Part shown: positions 5,842-13,757 of the stretch, one piece after another
How positions within the stretch are numbered: position 1 is the stretch's first letter
Layout: the number at the start of each line of letters is the position of its first letter
Assembly: GCF_000389635.1 (NCBI RefSeq)
Contig: NC_021182.1
Location: 1,922,001-1,986,000, forward strand
DNA from: Clostridium pasteurianum BC1
GTDB taxonomy: Bacteria; Bacillota; Clostridia; Clostridiales; Clostridiaceae
DNA length: 64,000 nucleotides
Direction: 5' to 3'
The notes under the pieces: model-generated
Databases searched by the model: none
Told to the model about the DNA's origin: nothing
Seen by the model: only the letters and a program-made list of their open reading frames with translations
Translations under genes and position numbers: made by a program

Positions 5842-7986
5842 ATGTATAGACCTAGAACAAAAAGTGGTAATACACAAATACATAGTAATTCAATGCAAGG
5901 AAAACAAAAGAAATACAATGGATATGCTTCTCAGCAAATAAATATACCACCAAATTTAACTACTGGAGATTTTTTGAGAACATATGGAGATGGTAGTAAT
6001 TGGTTATATGCTTGTGTATCTAAGATATCACAAAATATAGCAGATGTTGATTGGAGTGCATATAGTGGAGATAAAGAATTAACAGAAAAACAAAGCCAAG
6101 CATTAGCAGTATTAAATCATCCCAATCCTTATATAAGTAGATATGAGCTTATGGAACTCACTGATATGTGGATGTCCTTATGTGGAAAATCATTTTGGGT
6201 AATAGAGAAAGATAAAGCAGGACGAAATAGAGAAATATGGCCTGTTAGTCCTTTAGATATGTGGATTGTACCTGATAGGAATGATTATATCAAGGGATAT
6301 ATTTATAAATCAGGAGCAGACCAAATACCATTTACCCCAGATCAAGTAATATTCTTTAATAATCCAGACCCTTATAATCAATATGGAGGTATAGGACAAG
6401 CACAAGGATGTAGGAATTCTCTTGAAATTGATAAATATTCCAATGAACATAATAGAAATTTCTTTTATAATGGAGCAAAGTTATCTGGTATTTTGAATGT
6501 TGAACAAGATTTGGACGATGAAAGTTTTGACAGATTAACAGAACAGTTTAGGGATAATCATATGTCAGTTGATAGAGCACATTCTATTGCAATGATTGAA
6601 GGAAGCAAAGCTAGTTTTACAGATTTAACCATGAATAATAAAGATATGGATTTTTATAACTTAAGACAATTAACCAGGGATGAAATCTTAGGTGTATTTG
6701 GAGTTAATAAATCTATCTTAGGATTAGATCAAACTTCATCTCTAGCAAATATGGAAACAGCAGAATATAGTTTCCAAAAGCATGTAATAAGGCCAAGGTT
6801 ACGTAGAATACAGGATAAACTCAATAATGAATATGTTCAGTTATTCGGTGAAGATGATGTACAATTACAATTTACAGACCCAGTACCAGCCAATAAGGAA
6901 TTTTTAGTTGCTACGATTGGTCAACTGACAAATAAAATGATTACTGTAAATGAAGGTAGAAAAATACTAAATAAATTATTGGATGATGTAGAATTAGATC
7001 TATTATCTGATGGTGATGTAATCTATAATCCTATGAATTTAGTGCCAATGGGAACTCCACCAGTAACACAACAAACAGTACCAACTAGTGATGCTACAGA
7101 TAATAATGATACTACAGAAGAATTACCGCAGAAAAGTATAAGAAAAACAAATAAATCTACAAAAGCTAAATTAAAACAGTTAATACAAAAGAGTAATATA
7201 ACAAGGATTCAAGAAAGAGATAAGATGTCAAAACCTTTAGAGAATGAATTTCAGGATACTATGACTAAATATTTTAAAGTTATGAAAGATGATGTTATAA
7301 AGAAGTTCAATGATGGTAGTAGGAATCCAGTAGATTTAGTAGTGTGGGATAAAACATTAACACAAATTGTTACACCTTTATATGCCAAGATATTTAAGAC
7401 TAGTGGTAATGCAGTAGTAAACGAATTCAAGGGATATAGTAATATACTAAGAAAAGATGCGGGAAATACAGATAATGTCAATATTGTGTTTGATTATAAA
7501 GACCCAAATGTAACTAGAGCAATAAAGAATAAGGTTATGAAGATTAAAGGGGTAAATCAAACCACTAAAGATAATGTAGCTGAACTTATTAAAGATATGT
7601 ATGAGAGTGAAGAAGATAATTTCACAATAAAAGATATTAGTGATGCCATTAGTAATATGCCAGAGTTTGATGAAGCTAGAGCGGAAACAATAGCTCAAAC
7701 AGAGGTTATGTCTAGTATTAATCAAGCTACTATATCTACATATCAACAAAATAGCAATCTTATAGATGGTAAATCATGGCTTGCAGTAGGTGATTCTCAC
7801 ACAAGAGACTCACACATACAGGCCAGTATGGACTATGATGAATCTAATTCAATAGCAGTAGATGATTACTTTAATTTGAATGGAAACGATTGTTTATGCC
7901 CTGGAGATGGTGAATTACCACCTGAAGAAAGTATTAATTGTAGGTGCTGTATGATGCCTGTAGTTAAAGTAGATGAAACTGAATAA
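5842..7986 (+). CDS. Portal protein fused to a MuF-like minor head protein
   Basis: This is a 714-residue two-domain protein. Residues 1 to about 400 are an HK97-type portal (entry channel and terminase dock) with the typical PNPYISRYELMELTDMWM and QTSSLANMETAEYSF regions. After a Thr/Lys-rich linker (about 415-460), the rest is a Mu gpF-like minor head domain ending in DSHTRDSHIQASMDYDE and ESINCRCCM, the usual C-terminal signature. Portal-MuF fusions are known but less common than separate genes. The ATG is 13 nt from the AGGAGGTGAG ribosome binding site. A 5-codon TTG mini-ORF (5832-5849) starts nearer that site and overlaps the ATG. Confidence 0.85.
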   Translation: MYRPRTKSGNTQIHSNSMQGKQKKYNGYASQQINIPPNLTTGDFLRTYGDGSNWLYACVSKISQNIADVDWSAYSGDKELTEKQSQALAVLNHPNPYISRYELMELTDMWMSLCGKSFWVIEKDKAGRNREIWPVSPLDMWIVPDRNDYIKGYIYKSGADQIPFTPDQVIFFNNPDPYNQYGGIGQAQGCRNSLEIDKYSNEHNRNFFYNGAKLSGILNVEQDLDDESFDRLTEQFRDNHMSVDRAHSIAMIEGSKASFTDLTMNNKDMDFYNLRQLTRDEILGVFGVNKSILGLDQTSSLANMETAEYSFQKHVIRPRLRRIQDKLNNEYVQLFGEDDVQLQFTDPVPANKEFLVATIGQLTNKMITVNEGRKILNKLLDDVELDLLSDGDVIYNPMNLVPMGTPPVTQQTVPTSDATDNNDTTEELPQKSIRKTNKSTKAKLKQLIQKSNITRIQERDKMSKPLENEFQDTMTKYFKVMKDDVIKKFNDGSRNPVDLVVWDKTLTQIVTPLYAKIFKTSGNAVVNEFKGYSNILRKDAGNTDNVNIVFDYKDPNVTRAIKNKVMKIKGVNQTTKDNVAELIKDMYESEEDNFTIKDISDAISNMPEFDEARAETIAQTEVMSSINQATISTYQQNSNLIDGKSWLAVGDSHTRDSHIQASMDYDESNSIAVDDYFNLNGNDCLCPGDGELPPEESINCRCCMMPVVKVDETE

Positions 7987-7998
7987 AGAATAAGAAGG

Positions 7999-8022
7999 CA
8001 GACGTTTAAACGTCTTTTTTTA
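7999..8022 (+). terminator. Intrinsic terminator
   Basis: The perfect palindrome AGACGTTTAAACGTCT (8000-8015) is followed by seven T. It lies between the portal and protease genes, which are expected to be co-transcribed. Confidence 0.75.
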
Positions 8023-8049
8023 TTGTCTTGGAAGGGAGGTGAGGTTTTA

Positions 8050-8958
8050 TTGAGTAAACAAAATAAACAATTTGTACTTGAAACAAAAGTATTAGATGAA
8101 GCAAATAGAATAATTCAAATGACTGGTAGTACAGAAGATTATGATAGAGTTGGAGACAAGATAATAATGTCTGGTGTTGATTTAACCAATTATCTTAAAA
8201 ATCCAATTATACTAGCTAATCATAATTATGGGTCAGATGAAAAATCAACCTGTATTGGTAAGGCATTAGATGTACAAGTAATTGGTTCACAATTAGTATT
8301 TAAGATACAATTTGCAGATACACCAAACGGTCAAGAATGGTTTTATCTATATAAAAACAAATTCATGAATGCAAGTTCCGTAGGATTTATTCCACTTGAG
8401 TCAGAACCAAATTCCCAAGGTGGTTATACTTATAAAAAAATTGAACTTTTGGAATTATCTATGGTAGCAATACCGTGTAATCCCGAATGTGTCCAACGAG
8501 CCTTTACAGATGGAAAAATCAGTAAGGCTCTTTTTGATGCAATAAATAAAAATAAAAATAATGGAAGTGAGGTAATTGAAAATATGAAAGTTGAAGAAGT
8601 AAAAGAATTAATTACAAATGCAGTTAAATCAGAGGTTAAGACATTAGAAGACAAACATAATGAAGAGTTAGGGGACAAGGTAAAAGAAATTGATTCTTTA
8701 AATGCAAAAATTAAAGATTTAGAAGCATTAGTACAAGGGAAGAGTGGTGCAAAACTAAGTCAATCCACTTGCGATTGCTTAACAAAAGCTTGCAAAGGTA
8801 TAACAGACCATGTTGAATCCATCAAAAGCTTAATAGATGTGGTTAACACACAAGAAACAGACGGAGACAACGATGGTGGGGACACAAAAGAATATACACA
8901 GGAAGAAATTAACAAAGCAGTACAAGAAAATATTAATAAAATTTTAGGGGGTAAATAA
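8050..8958 (+). CDS. Prohead protease (S78 family) fused to a scaffold domain
   Basis: The TTG start at 8050 follows GGGAGGTGAGG. The N-terminal protease of about 165 residues has the HK97-prohead-protease triad: His in ILANHNYG, Ser in NASSVGF, and the acidic residue in ELLELSMVAIP. After about residue 190 comes a coiled-coil, acidic region (EVKELITNAVKSEV and onwards) like the delta/scaffold domain that is normally part of the capsid precursor. The protein therefore probably acts as scaffold and protease in one chain, and the capsid gene 3 nt downstream codes for a protein with only a short N-terminal arm. Confidence 0.8.
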   Translation: MSKQNKQFVLETKVLDEANRIIQMTGSTEDYDRVGDKIIMSGVDLTNYLKNPIILANHNYGSDEKSTCIGKALDVQVIGSQLVFKIQFADTPNGQEWFYLYKNKFMNASSVGFIPLESEPNSQGGYTYKKIELLELSMVAIPCNPECVQRAFTDGKISKALFDAINKNKNNGSEVIENMKVEEVKELITNAVKSEVKTLEDKHNEELGDKVKEIDSLNAKIKDLEALVQGKSGAKLSQSTCDCLTKACKGITDHVESIKSLIDVVNTQETDGDNDGGDTKEYTQEEINKAVQENINKILGGK

Positions 8959-8960
8959 TA

Positions 8961-10076
8961 ATGGCAAAATTAACTAAAAAAGAATATGAAGATTTAATAA
9001 AGAGTACAACTAAGGCAGTATTAGAACAGAAAGGTTTAACAGAGGTAGTAAGAAAATTAAAATTCAATGAAAAACCTATTGATGAAATGGATAAATATGA
9101 AAAAACAATGAGATTTTTCCAAGCTAAAATGGACAATAACAGAGCAGAAGTTGCAAAATATTGTGGTGGAAAAGTTAAAGATTTATCAGGTAATACTTCT
9201 GGTAGTGGTTTAGAATTACTACCAACCGAGTTTCATTCCGACATTATAGACAGAGTAAAAGCAGACCCAAGAGCTTTAAGAAATTTATGTACAGTAGTGC
9301 CAGTAACTTATAGGAACGGAACATGGCCAGTAGGTGCAACAGGTATAAGCTTATCTTATGAATCTAGTGATACTAATCCAATCACAGCTACATCACCTAC
9401 ATTTAGCTCATTACCTTATTCTGTAACAAGACTGGATGGTTATACTGCTATTTCCAGGGATTTATTATCTGACAGTCCTGTAGACCTTTATAATTATTTA
9501 GCAAAGCAGTATGCTAAAGCATTTGTAAAACAAGAAAATTTATCAATTATGACCGGTACAGGAACTAATCAGCCTACCGGAATAGTTAATACTGGAAGCA
9601 TTGTGTCTGTAGCAAGTGCAAATGCTGGAACAACAAATGTATTAACTTGTGATGACCTTGTACAGTTACCATTCAATGTAGATGTTACATGGAGAGATGG
9701 CGGAGCATACTTCGTTAATACTTCTATAGTTAGGCAGATGAAATTATTCAAGGATAACCAAGGTAGATATTTATGGGATAATGGAGATGTTCAAGCTGGA
9801 GTACCAGCTTCATTTAACGGATATCCTGTTTATGAATTCTCTGCAATATTCCCAAGCAATCTTACTGTAAACTCTAAGACTACTTGTACAGAAGCAGTAT
9901 TTGGTAACTTAGAATATTACTATTTCTTTGATAAAATGGAAATGGGTAGTGAAATTAATACTCAGAGTGACCAAGCATTCAAGAATCATGAAGCTTTAGT
10001 AAAAATGTGGGAAAGAATAGATGGTAAATTATCTATTCCAGCTTCATTTGCATTATTAACTGGTTTCTTAGCTTAA
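8961..10076 (+). CDS. Major capsid protein, HK97 fold
   Basis: This 371-residue protein has a helical N-terminal arm (residues 1-75), then the HK97-type core beginning near SGSGLELLPTEFHSDIIDRV. It includes the SRDLLSDSPVDLYNYLAKQ spine-helix region and a C-terminal FKNHEALVKMWERIDGKL strand region. It forms the icosahedral shell. The AGGGGGT ribosome binding site overlaps the end of the protease gene, so the two are probably coupled. Confidence 0.9.
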   Translation: MAKLTKKEYEDLIKSTTKAVLEQKGLTEVVRKLKFNEKPIDEMDKYEKTMRFFQAKMDNNRAEVAKYCGGKVKDLSGNTSGSGLELLPTEFHSDIIDRVKADPRALRNLCTVVPVTYRNGTWPVGATGISLSYESSDTNPITATSPTFSSLPYSVTRLDGYTAISRDLLSDSPVDLYNYLAKQYAKAFVKQENLSIMTGTGTNQPTGIVNTGSIVSVASANAGTTNVLTCDDLVQLPFNVDVTWRDGGAYFVNTSIVRQMKLFKDNQGRYLWDNGDVQAGVPASFNGYPVYEFSAIFPSNLTVNSKTTCTEAVFGNLEYYYFFDKMEMGSEINTQSDQAFKNHEALVKMWERIDGKLSIPASFALLTGFLA

Positions 10077-10085
10077 TACATAATA

Positions 10086-10115
10086 ATAAAGGGTTATTAA
10101 TTCAGCCCTTTTATT
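10086..10115 (+). terminator. Intrinsic terminator after the capsid gene
   Basis: The stem AAAGGGTT/AGCCCTTT (10088-10095 with 10104-10111) is followed by T-rich DNA. It may allow capsid mRNA to be made in excess of downstream messages. Confidence 0.65.
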
Positions 10116-10130
10116 TAATTGGAGGTAATT

Positions 10131-10448
10131 ATGAAAATTAAAATATTAATTTTTGTGCCTAGAGATGAGATTGGTACAATGACTGATTTAAAACCTAATG
10201 ACATTATTGCTATAGATGATACTATAGCAGAAAAATTAATTGAAGAAAAAAAGCAGAATTTATATTATAAATTGGAGGGATTTTTAATGATAATTGTAAA
10301 ATTTATAAGACCATTTCAAAACTACAGAGAAGATGATATAGCAGCATTTGAAAAAGATAGAGTTGCAGATAAAATAATTGAAGCAGGATATGCAGAAGAA
10401 GTTAGTTTAGAAAGTACGGCAATAGAATCACCAAAGAAAAGTCAGTAG
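10131..10448 (+). CDS. Phage hypothetical protein made of two repeats, with an internal start
   Basis: ATG 10131 follows GGAGG. The 105-residue product looks like two copies of one small module: residues 3-43 (KILIFVPRDEIG.., NDIIAIDDTIAEKLIEE) and 55-90 (VKFIRPFQNYREDDIAAFEK.., ADKIIEAGYAEEV). A second perfect ribosome binding site, GGAGGGA (10274-10280), lies 6 nt before Met53 (ATG 10287), so the second copy could also be made alone. It probably arose as two adjacent genes that fused after losing a stop codon. In this position a head-joining accessory is likely, but no function is proven. Confidence 0.6.
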   Translation: MKIKILIFVPRDEIGTMTDLKPNDIIAIDDTIAEKLIEEKKQNLYYKLEGFLMIIVKFIRPFQNYREDDIAAFEKDRVADKIIEAGYAEEVSLESTAIESPKKSQ

Positions 10449-10458
10449 GTGATGACAT

Positions 10459-11058
10459 ATGTCACTTACAACATTAGATAATGTAAAAAGTTATTTACAA
10501 ATTACAGATGGTTCAGAGGATTCATTTTTAACTTTGCTAATAGGAAGTATACAGGATTTAATCGAAAATTATTGCCATAGACATTTTGAATTAGCTACTT
10601 ACACAGCGGAACAACATAGGATCAATCATAAAGTATTTGTTTATAATTATCCAATTGTTAGTGTACAACAAATTAGAAGAAGTAGTGATGATGTATTAGA
10701 TATTGTACTAACACAGGACGATATGACAGGAGCTTATAGAATTTATCCAAACTATATAGAAATGATTGATATGAAGTATGTAACTATGAGTGGTAGAACT
10801 ATGTATGCCATGAAAGAAGAAAGCTATGTTGAGGTAGACTATACGGCAGGATGGACACAAGACCAGATACCAAGTGACCTAATGTTAGCATCAACAAAAT
10901 TAGTTGCATTAGAGTATACAATTTCCAGAGAAGGAAGAATTGGTCTTGAGATGGAAAGAGAAGGATATGTACAACAAACTTATTATAAAAATAATGCCCA
11001 GTCACTACCTGCCGATGTTCAGCTAGTGCTTGATAGATATAAGAAAGTAAGGGTGTGA
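10459..11058 (+). CDS. Head-tail connector protein, gp6-like
   Basis: A 199-residue protein with the typical N-terminus of DNA-packaging/connector proteins (LTTLDNVKSYLQI then SFLTLLIGSIQDLIENYCHR), a beta middle and a C-terminal helix around YTISREGR. Such proteins form the ring under the portal that links it to the tail. The start follows TAGGTGATGAC, 10 nt after the previous stop. Confidence 0.75.
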   Translation: MSLTTLDNVKSYLQITDGSEDSFLTLLIGSIQDLIENYCHRHFELATYTAEQHRINHKVFVYNYPIVSVQQIRRSSDDVLDIVLTQDDMTGAYRIYPNYIEMIDMKYVTMSGRTMYAMKEESYVEVDYTAGWTQDQIPSDLMLASTKLVALEYTISREGRIGLEMEREGYVQQTYYKNNAQSLPADVQLVLDRYKKVRV

Positions 11059-11062
11059 TAGT

Positions 11063-11374
11063 ATGTTAGCAACTACTACAGTAGGAGTATTAATTCCTAT
11101 ATTTACAGTTAATGCAAATGGACAAAAATTACCTAACTTTCATCCTAACACACCAGATAGAACTTTTAAGGGTAATTTCCAGCCTTATAGGTATAATGTA
11201 CAAGACAAACCTTATGGTATCACAGACAGTACTTCAAATTGGTTGTTTTGTAAAGATTTTAATTTAGATGCTTCAATGCATCTACTTATAAATGGAAGCC
11301 AGTATAAAATAGACTCTATTTCTGCATATACAAAACATGTAGAACTTTTTTTATCTAAGGTGGTGGGTATATGA
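11063..11374 (+). CDS. Head closure / head-tail adaptor protein
   Basis: A 103-residue, mainly beta protein located between the connector and the gp10-like gene, exactly where siphophages encode the head-tail stopper. NGSQYKIDSISAYTKHVELFLSK at its end fits the small beta-barrel adaptor class. The assignment rests on position, size and fold impression. Its end overlaps the next start by 4 nt (ATGA). Confidence 0.6.
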   Translation: MLATTTVGVLIPIFTVNANGQKLPNFHPNTPDRTFKGNFQPYRYNVQDKPYGITDSTSNWLFCKDFNLDASMHLLINGSQYKIDSISAYTKHVELFLSKVVGI

Positions 11375-11853
11375 GTGAAATAGATGATGAATTAAATGAT
11401 TGGCTTAATAGAGTACAAGCTAAAACAGAAGAAATTAATAATGCAGTAGATCAAGGATTATTAAAATCAGCCTTATATTGTGAAGGACAAGCCAAGCAAA
11501 CTGCTAATAGTATATTTACAAATAATCCACCAGTAAATGAAAAAGGTGAAGAAATGTGGGAGCACACTGGATTATTAGAAGCTAGTATAGGTAGTGGAAT
11601 GAATCCAGAGTTAACACATAGTGCTATGATTTATTGTTCTGCTAGTTATGCGAAGTATTTAGAATATGGTACTGGAATATATGCTGTCAATGGTGATGGA
11701 AGACAGACACCTTGGTGTTATGTTAGTAATACAGGTGTATTAAATTTTACACAAGGAATGAGGGCAAAACCTTTTATGTATCCAAGCGTTTTTAATAGCC
11801 AAGACCAAATTCAAAGTATTATATTAAGCTATGTGGCAAAGGCGGTGGTGTAG
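11371..11853 (+). CDS. HK97 gp10-like tail component
   Basis: The 160-residue protein carries the family hallmarks: SASYAKYLEYGTG in the middle and MRAKPFMYPSVF near the end. It acts at the head-tail interface (tail completion). It starts inside the previous gene's stop (ATGA overlap), which indicates translational coupling, and the next gene begins directly after its stop. Confidence 0.8.
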   Translation: MSEIDDELNDWLNRVQAKTEEINNAVDQGLLKSALYCEGQAKQTANSIFTNNPPVNEKGEEMWEHTGLLEASIGSGMNPELTHSAMIYCSASYAKYLEYGTGIYAVNGDGRQTPWCYVSNTGVLNFTQGMRAKPFMYPSVFNSQDQIQSIILSYVAKAVV

Positions 11854-12237
11854 ATGCAAGATAATACAGAAATATTCACTATTTTGAATGCTATTGCTTC
11901 AACAGAATATCAATATCCGCAAAGTCTTGTCACAGCAAGTACAAATGGTCAAGGAGTTCCAGCAGATTTCTTTCCAGTCATATCATATTTTGACAGTAAT
12001 CATAATGCTATGCAATACCAGGATGGTAAAAGTATCATTGAAGATATTGAATATACAGTAGATGTATGGGAAAGAGCCAATCCTAATACTGGAGAATTAA
12101 TTTCTATTTATAGTAATGTAGATAAAGCACTTAGAGATAATGGTTATAGGAGAATAACATTCGCCAATCTTTATGAAACTGTAACACAAATAAATCATTA
12201 TAGTATGCGATACAAAAAAGCTTTTGAGGAAACTTAA
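11854..12237 (+). CDS. Tail terminator-like protein
   Basis: A 127-residue protein starting one base after the previous stop. It sits between gp10-like and major tail genes, the usual place of the tail terminator (gpU-like) that caps the tube. The sequence (IEYTVDVWERANPN, IYSNVDKALRDNGYRR) fits the alpha/beta fold of that family, where a short helix pair follows a central strand. Confidence 0.7.
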   Translation: MQDNTEIFTILNAIASTEYQYPQSLVTASTNGQGVPADFFPVISYFDSNHNAMQYQDGKSIIEDIEYTVDVWERANPNTGELISIYSNVDKALRDNGYRRITFANLYETVTQINHYSMRYKKAFEET

Positions 12238-12279
12238 GGGCTTTATTTTTTTATAAAAGAAAGAGAGGTAATAAATTTA

Positions 12280-12828
12280 ATGAGCAATTTTATAAGTATA
12301 GATAAATTATATTATGCAGTACAAACAAAAGATGATGAAACAGGGGCAACATATAGTACACCAAAACCACTAGGAGCAGCAGTACAAATTAGTGCAGATC
12401 CTACGGTGGCCAGTGGGTCTTTTTATGGAGACGGATTTCTAAAAGAACAAGCTTATATGGTTACAGATGCAAAAGTTTCAGTAGAGACAGAGTCACTCCC
12501 AATTGAGATCTATGCGGAACTTTTGGGTCATGAACTTGATAGTCAAGGTGGAATGACTTTTGGAAAATTTGACCAAGCACCATATGTGTGTCTCATGTAC
12601 AGAAGACAAAAGGTAAATGGCCATTATAGATACATAAAATTATTAAAGGTTAAATTTCAGGATATAAAAGATGATGGTTCAACTGTTAACAATTCTGTTA
12701 AAATACAGGACGAAACCCTTGACGGTTCAGCAATTACACGTATTTTTGATGGACAGTGGAAAGCAATAAAAGATGAAGACGCAGAAGGATATACAGATGT
12801 ATCAACTTCTTGGTTCGCATCCGTATAA
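12280..12828 (+). CDS. Major tail (tube) protein, phi13 type
   Basis: A 182-residue beta-rich protein with the typical beginning of phi13-family tube proteins (ISIDKLYYAVQTKDDETG, then a KPLGAAVQIS strand). It has a conserved-looking acidic middle (QIS..PTVASGSFYGDG). Hexameric rings of it build the tail tube. The ribosome binding site is GAGAGG. A hairpin follows the gene and may set its expression above that of the next genes. Confidence 0.8.
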   Translation: MSNFISIDKLYYAVQTKDDETGATYSTPKPLGAAVQISADPTVASGSFYGDGFLKEQAYMVTDAKVSVETESLPIEIYAELLGHELDSQGGMTFGKFDQAPYVCLMYRRQKVNGHYRYIKLLKVKFQDIKDDGSTVNNSVKIQDETLDGSAITRIFDGQWKAIKDEDAEGYTDVSTSWFASV

Positions 12829-12843
12829 TACTATAGCACAAAT

Positions 12844-12861
12844 GAGGGATTAATTTCCCTC
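12844..12861 (+). terminator. Hairpin after the major tail gene
   Basis: A perfect 6-bp stem GAGGGA/TCCCTC with a 6-nt loop and no T-run. It is more likely an mRNA-stabilising or weak attenuating hairpin than a strong terminator. Confidence 0.45.
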
Positions 12862-12913
12862 CTATGTTAATTAATAGTAGATAAAAAATTAAATTTGAAA
12901 GGAATGGTTATAT

Positions 12914-13225
12914 ATGAAGATAACATTAATGATAGATGATAAGAAAAAAACTTTTACAGCACCTTTTATTGGAGGTCGTAGATTAAGAGATGCAATGGCT
13001 ATGAGCGAAGAAATGGAAGGTAAACAAATAGGTGTAGAATCATTAGATAAAATAGTAGACTTTATGGTAGATATATTTGGGAAACAATTTACAATTGACG
13101 ATTTATATGATGGGATAGAATCCAAAGAACTTATACCTTTTTATCAGAAATGTATACAAAAAATTACAGGAAATTTACAAAATAAAGCTAACCAATTAGC
13201 AGAGTTATCAGGAAAAAACGCTTAG
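12914..13225 (+). CDS. Tail assembly chaperone, short form (gpG-like)
   Basis: A 103-residue protein between tube and tape-measure regions, starting with a short beta hairpin (KITLMIDDKKKTF) and then helical (GGRRLRDAMAMSEEMEGK), as in the phage tail assembly chaperones that coat the tape measure. The last codons contain the slippery heptamer A-AAA-AAC in frame. Most ribosomes stop at TAG 13223-13225 and make this form. Confidence 0.8.
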   Translation: MKITLMIDDKKKTFTAPFIGGRRLRDAMAMSEEMEGKQIGVESLDKIVDFMVDIFGKQFTIDDLYDGIESKELIPFYQKCIQKITGNLQNKANQLAELSGKNA

Positions 13226-13458
13226 AGGGAGATAGTAAAAATGAATCTCCCACAAAACCAATGGATTTTATTTATGAATTATATGATAGTTTGTTATGGG
13301 TAACTAAAAGTGATGGGGAAAATACATATAAAGAGCCTTGGTACACACAAAACGAAATAGATGAAATGGATATATTCTTTTGGTTGGATTATAAAATTTA
13401 TATGCTCAAAAAGGATAATAAAGAAACAATTGCAAGATATGACAATATAGGATTATAA
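12914..13458 (+). CDS. Tail assembly chaperone, long form by -1 frameshift (gpGT-like)
   Basis: If ribosomes slip back one base on the heptamer at 13213-13219, translation continues into the 13219-13458 frame and adds 79 residues, giving a fusion of about 181 residues. The added T-like domain contains MDFIYELYDSLLWV and is acidic, then basic. The extension has no ribosome binding site of its own before its first ATG (13261), which supports fusion over a separate gene. By analogy with lambda G/GT, both forms would be needed in a fixed ratio to load the tail tube protein on the tape measure. Confidence 0.8.
13213..13251 (+). promoter_or_regulatory. Programmed -1 frameshift signal
   Basis: The slippery site A-AAA-AAC (13213-13219) in the zero frame is followed by a 7-nt spacer and a perfect 7-bp stem, GGGAGAT (13227-13233) with ATCTCCC (13245-13251), 11-nt loop. 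The zero-frame stop TAG is inside the spacer. All three parts fit the standard pattern. Confidence 0.85.
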
Positions 13459-13484
13459 GAGTCTACTATTTTTTAGTAGACTCT
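13458..13484. terminator. Bidirectional terminator between convergent genes
   Basis: A 10-bp perfect stem AGAGTCTACT/AGTAGACTCT (13458-13467 with 13475-13484). Its minus-strand arm also encodes the last codons of the antisense gene. Confidence 0.75.
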
Positions 13485-13624
13485 AGGTATAATTCTATTG
13501 CTCTATCTAGTAACTTTGATATAGGTATACCAGTTTGTTTAGAGTATTCCTTTAATTCATTCCATAATTTAGTATTAATTGCGTTAGAAATCGGTGTTCT
13601 ATTTTTTAAATCTTTATTTGACAT
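13466..13624 (-). CDS. Ribbon-helix-helix DNA-binding protein (52 aa), antisense in the tail operon
   Basis: The ATG (complement of 13622-13624) follows GAGGTGAAAAT on the minus strand. After a basic tail the protein has RTPISNAINTKLWNELK as the ribbon strand and first helix, then TGIPISKLLDRAIELYLE as the second turn and helix, matching Arc/CopG-type repressors in size and pattern. It would act as a dimer on direct repeats such as those in its own promoter. It is the only minus-strand gene in the prophage part and is divergent from a small membrane-protein gene. Confidence 0.7.
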   Translation of the reverse strand: MSNKDLKNRTPISNAINTKLWNELKEYSKQTGIPISKLLDRAIELYLESTKK

Positions 13625-13641
13625 ATTTTCACCTCAAAAAT

Positions 13642-13693
13642 ATTATATATATTTTTAATAGTCCTTGCAAGTCCTTGGACATAATGATATAAT
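13642..13693. promoter_or_regulatory. Mirror-image divergent promoters sharing one -35 box, with operator repeats
   Basis: TTGCAA (13665-13670) is its own reverse complement. On the plus strand it is followed by 17 bp and TATAAT (13688-13693, with TG at 13685-13686). On the minus strand it is followed by 17 bp and TATAAT (13647-13642). GTCCTTG occurs twice, 10 bp apart (13661-13667 and 13671-13677), over the shared -35 box. This is a natural operator for the adjacent ribbon-helix-helix protein. Confidence 0.7.
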
Positions 13694-13757
13694 AAGATTA
13701 TAAAATAAGTTGTAAATTTTGGCAGAAAATATATAATGATATTGAGGGGTGAATATT

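Noticed and set aside
13261..13458. Independent 65-codon gene after the tail chaperone
   Set aside because: No ribosome binding site precedes its ATG, and the -1 frameshift signal joins it to the chaperone.
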